Under the pieces are notes generated by a model. It made no database searches, was not told the DNA's origin, and saw nothing but the letters and a program-made list of their open reading frames with translations. From JBAZOJ01 sp041648755 (GTDB lineage Bacteria; Planctomycetota; B143-G9), in the NCBI GenBank assembly GCA_041648755.1, contig JBAZOJ010000125.1, positions 1 through 10,656 of the forward strand: DNA of 10,656 nt, read 5' to 3'. A program made the translations under genes and the position numbers. This document shows positions 6,533-10,656 of the stretch, one piece after another. The stretch's first letter is position 1. Every line of letters begins with the position of its first letter.

Positions 6533-7583
6533 TCGCCTTTGCGCTCTCCCATTCGTCGATTACTTTCTTGATGTTGGGGTCGATGTAGCGAACGTTCGAC
6601 TTTTTGTAGAGCTTCTGGATCCACTCATCCTGCTTCCTGATGAGGGATTCGCGCTCAAGAATGCGCTTTATCTCAAACCTCACCTCCGACATCGGCTTCG
6701 GACCGGCGGGAAGGCGCTGCTCCATCTTGATTATCAGGATGCTGGTTCTGGTCACGAGCGGGTTGGCGACTTGTCCGTCTTTCAGGTTCGCAATGGTGTC
6801 CTGAACCGCGGCGTTGTAAGATGAGGCTTCGCGCAGTTCCCAGAGGCCGCCTGCGTCGCCGGTTCCATCCTTGTTCAGTTCTTTGGCAATATCCGCAAAA
6901 GAGTCGTTCTTGGCCAGTCGGCCAACTACCTCGGTAGCCTTGCCCATCGCGCCGTCAAGGCCGTTATAGTCTGCAAAGGCCAGGGATATTACGCGCAGTT
7001 GAACGCGCTCGGGCTGATTCCACTTGCCCTTGTTCGTCTCGTAGTACTCCTGAATCTGGGACGGGGAAATGAAGTCGGGCTGAGTAATGGTGCGGCTCGC
7101 GACGAAGCCGGTCAGTTCGTCTTCTTCAATGACCTTCCGCACCGGGGCGTCGTCGTAGCCGTTGGCCTTCAGGAAGGAGATCCAGCGGATAATATCGACC
7201 TCTTTCTTCATAGTCTCGGTGATCCGTGCGTCCATCTGCCTCTTGATTCCCTCGGGAGGCGGAAGAATGCCTCTCGCTTCCCCGTCCTCGATGGCCAGAT
7301 GCTTGATCAGCCGCTGCCGGACAATGCCTGCAAGGTAGCGATAGCACGCGGTTTCGAATTCGACCCGCTGCTCCTTGGTCATTGCTGCAAGTGAGCCGTA
7401 TTTCTGCCTGACTTCCTCCTGCAACAAGTACACGCGGAATTCGTAAAGCAGCTTGACGTCCGCGTATGTGACGGCTTTGCCCTTGTAGATGGCAAGTATC
7501 GTGTTGGCATCTTCGGCGCTCGACCAAGATACCCCGAAAAGCAATGCCATCGCCAGCGAGCAGAGAACCAGGTACTTTCTCAT
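6507..7583 (-). CDS. SurA/PpiC-like exported folding factor, parvulin domain probably inactive
   Basis: 358 residues. Residues 1-23 are a signal peptide ending SSA before ED, so the protein should act in the periplasm. Residues 27-175 are a helical SurA-N-like chaperone region (an early element GKAVTYADV, then long charged helices). Residues 191-290 fit a parvulin-type peptidyl-prolyl isomerase domain: VQLRVISL, then FADIAKELNKDGTGDAGGLWEL, then LKDGQVANPLVTRTSILIIKM. Residues 296-325 form the usual C-terminal helix. Active parvulins carry His in the first strand (xxHIL) and in the last (GxHIIK). Here those positions are Val198 and Leu/Ile near 283-284, so chaperone-only activity is likely, as for the first parvulin domain of E. 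coli SurA. The gene begins 9 nt after mfd. A SurA/PrsA-type gene next to mfd is a recurring arrangement in bacteria, as far as I recall. Confidence 0.88.
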   Translation of the reverse strand: MRKYLVLCSLAMALLFGVSWSSAEDANTILAIYKGKAVTYADVKLLYEFRVYLLQEEVRQKYGSLAAMTKEQRVEFETACYRYLAGIVRQRLIKHLAIEDGEARGILPPPEGIKRQMDARITETMKKEVDIIRWISFLKANGYDDAPVRKVIEEDELTGFVASRTITQPDFISPSQIQEYYETNKGKWNQPERVQLRVISLAFADYNGLDGAMGKATEVVGRLAKNDSFADIAKELNKDGTGDAGGLWELREASSYNAAVQDTIANLKDGQVANPLVTRTSILIIKMEQRLPAGPKPMSEVRFEIKRILERESLIRKQDEWIQKLYKKSNVRYIDPNIKKVIDEWESAKANATEETPE

Positions 7584-7592
7584 ATCACCTTC
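7584..7592 (-). promoter_or_regulatory. Ribosome binding site of the SurA-like gene, filling the whole mfd intergenic gap
   Basis: The nine bases between the mfd stop TAG (7595-7593) and the ATG at 7583 read GAAGGTGAT on the minus strand. AAGG (7591-7588) stands 4 nt from the start. The gap holds nothing else, which supports co-transcription and coupled translation. Confidence 0.6.
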
Positions 7593-10500
7593 CTACAGAC
7601 TCGCGCCCATCTTAACAGGGATTTCGGGCGCGTTCAAGAGTTTTTTCAGCAGTTCCAGCCGCTTTTCAGGGGCCGCGGGAGTCTTCGGGTAGCGCAGGAT
7701 GACCCCGTCGTCAAGCATCCCCGCCACTAAGTGGGAGTTCGTTCCGAGCATTCGTTCCACGTCCTTCAACGCGAACTTCCTGTACCGCAGCCCGATGCCG
7801 TTATCCTCGATGGAAATCCGGTAGATTCCCAGCGCTCCGGCAATCAGTTTCAGCCTGTGTACTTCAAGGATGTTCAGCACGCCGCGGGGCAGCGGGCCGT
7901 AGATGTCCTCGAGTTCGGTCTTCAGGTCATCGAGTTCATCCGGCATCCTCATTCTGATTAGACGCCGGTACAGCCGAATCTTCCCATTATCGTCGAGCGG
8001 GAAATCGGCGGGGAACAGCGTGTCAACATCGAGGTCCAGGGCCACTTCGGGCGGCTCTTCCTCGGGGGGCTCGCCCTTAAGTGCACGAACGGTCTTTTCC
8101 AGCAGCGTGCAGTAAAGCTCATAACCGATGGCGTCGATATGACCGTGCTGCTCGCGACCAAGCATATTTCCCGCGCCGCGAATCTCCATGTCGCGCATGG
8201 CGACCTGGAATCCGGCGCCAAGGTCGGAGAACTCCTCGATGGCTTTCAGCCGCTCCTTGCCTATATCGCTGATTGTACGGCCGGATGGAACCAGCAGGTA
8301 GCAGTATCCCTGGTGTTTGTACCGGCCGATTCTGCCTCTGAGCTGGTGCAGCGTAGCCAGGCCGAAATGGTCGGCTTCATTGATGAGCATGGTGTTTGCG
8401 TTCGGGATATCTATGCCGGACTCGACGATCGTCGTGCAGACAAGGACATTAATTGAGCCATCGAGGAAGCCCAGCATCACGTTCTCAAGCTCTTCCTCGT
8501 TCATCTGGCCGTGGCCGACGCCAACACTGGCCTCCGGCACAATGTCGCGCACAAACGAAGCGAATCGTTCGATGGAGTCAACCCGGTTATGCAGGAAGTA
8601 CACCTGTCCGCTTCGGTCGAGCTCGCGGATGATCGCCCTGCGAATCAGCTCTTTGCTGAACCGCGCAACCCGCGTGATGATGGCCAGTCGGTCGGCAGGG
8701 GGCGTGAACAGGTTGGAGACATCGCGCAGCCCGACAAGGGACATATGCAGCGTTCGCGGGATTGGCGTCGCGCTGAGGACCAGGACATCGACGTTGGCCT
8801 TCAGGCGTTTCAGAGCTTCCTTGTGCTCGACGCCGAACTTGTGTTCCTCGTCGATTATCAACAGGCCCAGGTCCTTGAACGAAATATCCTCCGACAGAAG
8901 CCGGTGTGTGCCGATAACCACATCCACGCTGCCGTCCTTGAGGCCGGTCACAATGGCAGCCTGTTGCGTGCGGGTGCGGAAGCGGCTCAGGACCTCAACG
9001 GTTACCGGGTAGTCGGCCATCCGCTCCTTGAAGGTGCGGAAGTGCTGTTCCGCGAGAAGCGTCGTCGGCACCAGCACGGCGATCTGCCTGCCGCCCATCA
9101 CGCATTTGAATATCGCCCGTATGGCGATCTCGGTCTTGCCGAAGCCAACATCTCCGCACAGGAGGCGGTCCATCGGCGACGGTTTTTCGAGATCGCGCTT
9201 GATCTCTTCCGCGCAGCGAATCTGGTCTTCGGTTTCCTCGTAGATGAAAGCCGCCTCGAACCGGCGTTGCCAGTCGGTGTCGCGCGGGTGGGCAATCCCG
9301 TTCTGCGTCTGCCGGAGCGCGGCATTTCGAATAAGCTCCTGCGCGAGGTCCTTTACGGATTCCTCGACCGCCCGCTTGCGGTTCTCCCAGGCAACTCCAC
9401 CGATAGTCGAGAGGGTAGGCGCCTCGCCCTTTGCGCCGATGTACTTCTGCACAAGGTCTATGTTGTACAGGGGCACGTAGATGACCACGTCGCTCGCGAA
9501 CCTGAGCTTCATATACTCGCTCTTGCGGCCGTCCTTCGCGAGCCCTTCGATTCCCTCATACTGGGCGATTCCATGCGCGACGTGAACGACATAGTCGCCC
9601 GATGTTATCGCAAGGAGATCCGTAAGAGGGGTGCCGGAGTATTTCCTGGGCTTGCGGCGCCTTACTCCGTAGCGGTTGAAAATCTCCGCGTCAGAAATGA
9701 CCGTCAATCCGCTGAGCGGCGAGTCGAACCCACCGGTGATGCGGCCAATGGTTGTCTCGACATTCGGGGGAGTGCCTCCGTCAGCAAGCAACTGGCCCAG
9801 CCTGTCTCGCTCCGCCTCGTTATGGCATACTACAACGACTCTTTTGCGCTCTGAGGCAACATGGCGTAATGCCTCGAGGGCCGCCTCAACCCCGCCCTCG
9901 AACCGCATCAGCGATCTGATCGAGTTGTCCACGCACAGCAGCGGGGACTCGTACGTCGTCATCTTCGTGATTTCAACGCGCTGGAAACGGGAAATCGCCT
10001 TGTCAAAAGCCTCGCCCGAAAGGACCCCTGGCGATTCGGTCGAATGATGCGCGGAGTATGCCGCAGCCGATTCAGATACCGACTCGGGCTCGACAACCAC
10101 GAGAAGCGTGTTCGGGGGCAGTTCGTCAAACAGGTGCTCTGCGTCCCGGTCGTCCCAGTCCTTGCGGACCTTGCGCATTTCGAGGCCGCGGACAACGCCT
10201 TCCGAAATCTCTGCCTGCGAGCGTTGTGTGATGGGGTCGAAGGTGCGGATGCTCTCGATATCGTCGCCGAAGAACTCCAGCCGGAAAGCCTCGTCGGAGA
10301 GCAGGGGCCAGACATCCAGGATGCCTCCGCGTACAGCGAATTCGCCAATCCGCTCGACCATGCGTTCCCTGGTGAAGCCGGCGCGCACCAACCAGGCAAT
10401 CAGATCTTCCTGCGGCTGGTAGTCGCCCTTGCGCAGTTTCAGGAACGAAGTGGTAAGGGTGTTTCGGTCGGGAACCGGCTGGGCTGCGGCAGGGACCGAA

Positions 10501-10656
10501 GATACGAACAGGCCGCCCGCCCCCGACTGCAGTTTGTCAAGGCATTCCACCCGCGCGGCCAGCGTGTCCAGCGAGGCTGCTTCATTGGGTGAGGGGGGAG
10601 CGTCATATGCCTGGAAATGAGAGGGCTCGTAGCGCGCGAAGAAGATCAGGTCTTCC
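7593..10656 (-). CDS. mfd: Transcription-repair coupling factor Mfd, N-terminus beyond right edge
   Basis: Mfd removes RNA polymerase stalled at DNA lesions and recruits UvrA to start nucleotide excision repair on the transcribed strand. The frame is open to the window edge. About 1020 residues are visible and roughly 60-130 are missing by comparison with E. coli Mfd (1148). Numbering from a GTG at 10550, which is internal: GEFAVRGGILDVWP (69-82) belongs to the UvrB-like domain; 317-337 (GDYVVHVAHGIAQYEG) to the CarD-like RNA polymerase interaction domain; 466-474 (GDVGFGKTE) is Walker A; 566-571 (IDEEHK) is the DEEH box; 593-599 (SATPIPR) is motif III; 706-717 (TTIVESGIDIPN) and 736-743 (QLRGRIGR) are motifs V-VI. 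Residues 850-945 are the C-terminal D7 domain that masks UvrA binding. All translocase motifs are intact. It is the first visible gene of the operon; its promoter is outside the window. Confidence 0.98.
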   Translation of the reverse strand, partial: EDLIFFARYEPSHFQAYDAPPSPNEAASLDTLAARVECLDKLQSGAGGLFVSSVPAAAQPVPDRNTLTTSFLKLRKGDYQPQEDLIAWLVRAGFTRERMVERIGEFAVRGGILDVWPLLSDEAFRLEFFGDDIESIRTFDPITQRSQAEISEGVVRGLEMRKVRKDWDDRDAEHLFDELPPNTLLVVVEPESVSESAAAYSAHHSTESPGVLSGEAFDKAISRFQRVEITKMTTYESPLLCVDNSIRSLMRFEGGVEAALEALRHVASERKRVVVVCHNEAERDRLGQLLADGGTPPNVETTIGRITGGFDSPLSGLTVISDAEIFNRYGVRRRKPRKYSGTPLTDLLAITSGDYVVHVAHGIAQYEGIEGLAKDGRKSEYMKLRFASDVVIYVPLYNIDLVQKYIGAKGEAPTLSTIGGVAWENRKRAVEESVKDLAQELIRNAALRQTQNGIAHPRDTDWQRRFEAAFIYEETEDQIRCAEEIKRDLEKPSPMDRLLCGDVGFGKTEIAIRAIFKCVMGGRQIAVLVPTTLLAEQHFRTFKERMADYPVTVEVLSRFRTRTQQAAIVTGLKDGSVDVVIGTHRLLSEDISFKDLGLLIIDEEHKFGVEHKEALKRLKANVDVLVLSATPIPRTLHMSLVGLRDVSNLFTPPADRLAIITRVARFSKELIRRAIIRELDRSGQVYFLHNRVDSIERFASFVRDIVPEASVGVGHGQMNEEELENVMLGFLDGSINVLVCTTIVESGIDIPNANTMLINEADHFGLATLHQLRGRIGRYKHQGYCYLLVPSGRTISDIGKERLKAIEEFSDLGAGFQVAMRDMEIRGAGNMLGREQHGHIDAIGYELYCTLLEKTVRALKGEPPEEEPPEVALDLDVDTLFPADFPLDDNGKIRLYRRLIRMRMPDELDDLKTELEDIYGPLPRGVLNILEVHRLKLIAGALGIYRISIEDNGIGLRYRKFALKDVERMLGTNSHLVAGMLDDGVILRYPKTPAAPEKRLELLKKLLNAPEIPVKMGASL

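Noticed and set aside
8511..9854. A 447-codon plus-strand open frame
   Set aside because: It is wholly antisense to the conserved translocase motifs of mfd, and its translation shows no family features.
10548..10550. GTG at 10550 as the true start of mfd
   Set aside because: The frame stays open upstream to the window edge, and the upstream codons continue the expected Mfd domain-1a sequence (IFFARYEPSHFQAYDAPPSP). The real start is outside the window.

Overview
All five protein-coding genes in this window lie on the minus strand, so the text is read from right to left. The G+C content is moderately high. Exported proteins start with classical signal peptides, and one gene encodes a SurA-like periplasmic folding factor, so the host is probably a Gram-negative bacterium. 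The intergenic gap carries a tandem repeat of a kind I associate, from memory only, with uncultured or environmental lineages near the Planctomycetes-Verrucomicrobia-Lentisphaerae group. That placement is an inference and has low confidence.

Layout in the direction of transcription: (1) 10656-7593 is the transcription-repair coupling factor mfd, whose N-terminus is cut off by the right edge. (2) 7583-6507 is an exported SurA/PpiC-like protein with a parvulin-type domain that lacks the expected catalytic histidines. (3) 6532-5234 is a LarA-family nickel-dependent 2-hydroxyacid racemase/epimerase with every active-site residue I can align. (4) 5210-765 is a very large exported protein of about 1481 residues, built from predicted beta-sandwich and Ig-like modules with no recognisable catalytic domain. 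The spacings are 9 nt, a 26-nt overlap and 23 nt, so these four genes look like one transcription unit.

After a 434-base gap (331-764) comes (5), the first 110 codons of a gene running off the left edge (330 to <1). It encodes an exported serpin, recognised by the helix A / strand 6B / helix B signature. It has a GTG start and a good ribosome binding site.

The gap holds no convincing gene. It carries short repeats and inverted repeats: a 9-bp tandem repeat (515-542) next to a 12-bp perfect palindrome, three possible pairing arms at 601-647, a 7-bp perfect GC hairpin at 708-725, three copies of a 7-mer, and a degenerate 7-bp tandem repeat that runs into the stop codon of the large gene. It looks like a repeat-rich spacer between two transcription units.

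The mfd, SurA-like and exported-protein genes fit a mix of housekeeping and envelope functions. I see no obvious defence system, mobile element, CRISPR array or RNA gene. The parts least explained by known biology are the large modular exported protein, the serpin and the repeat-rich spacer.
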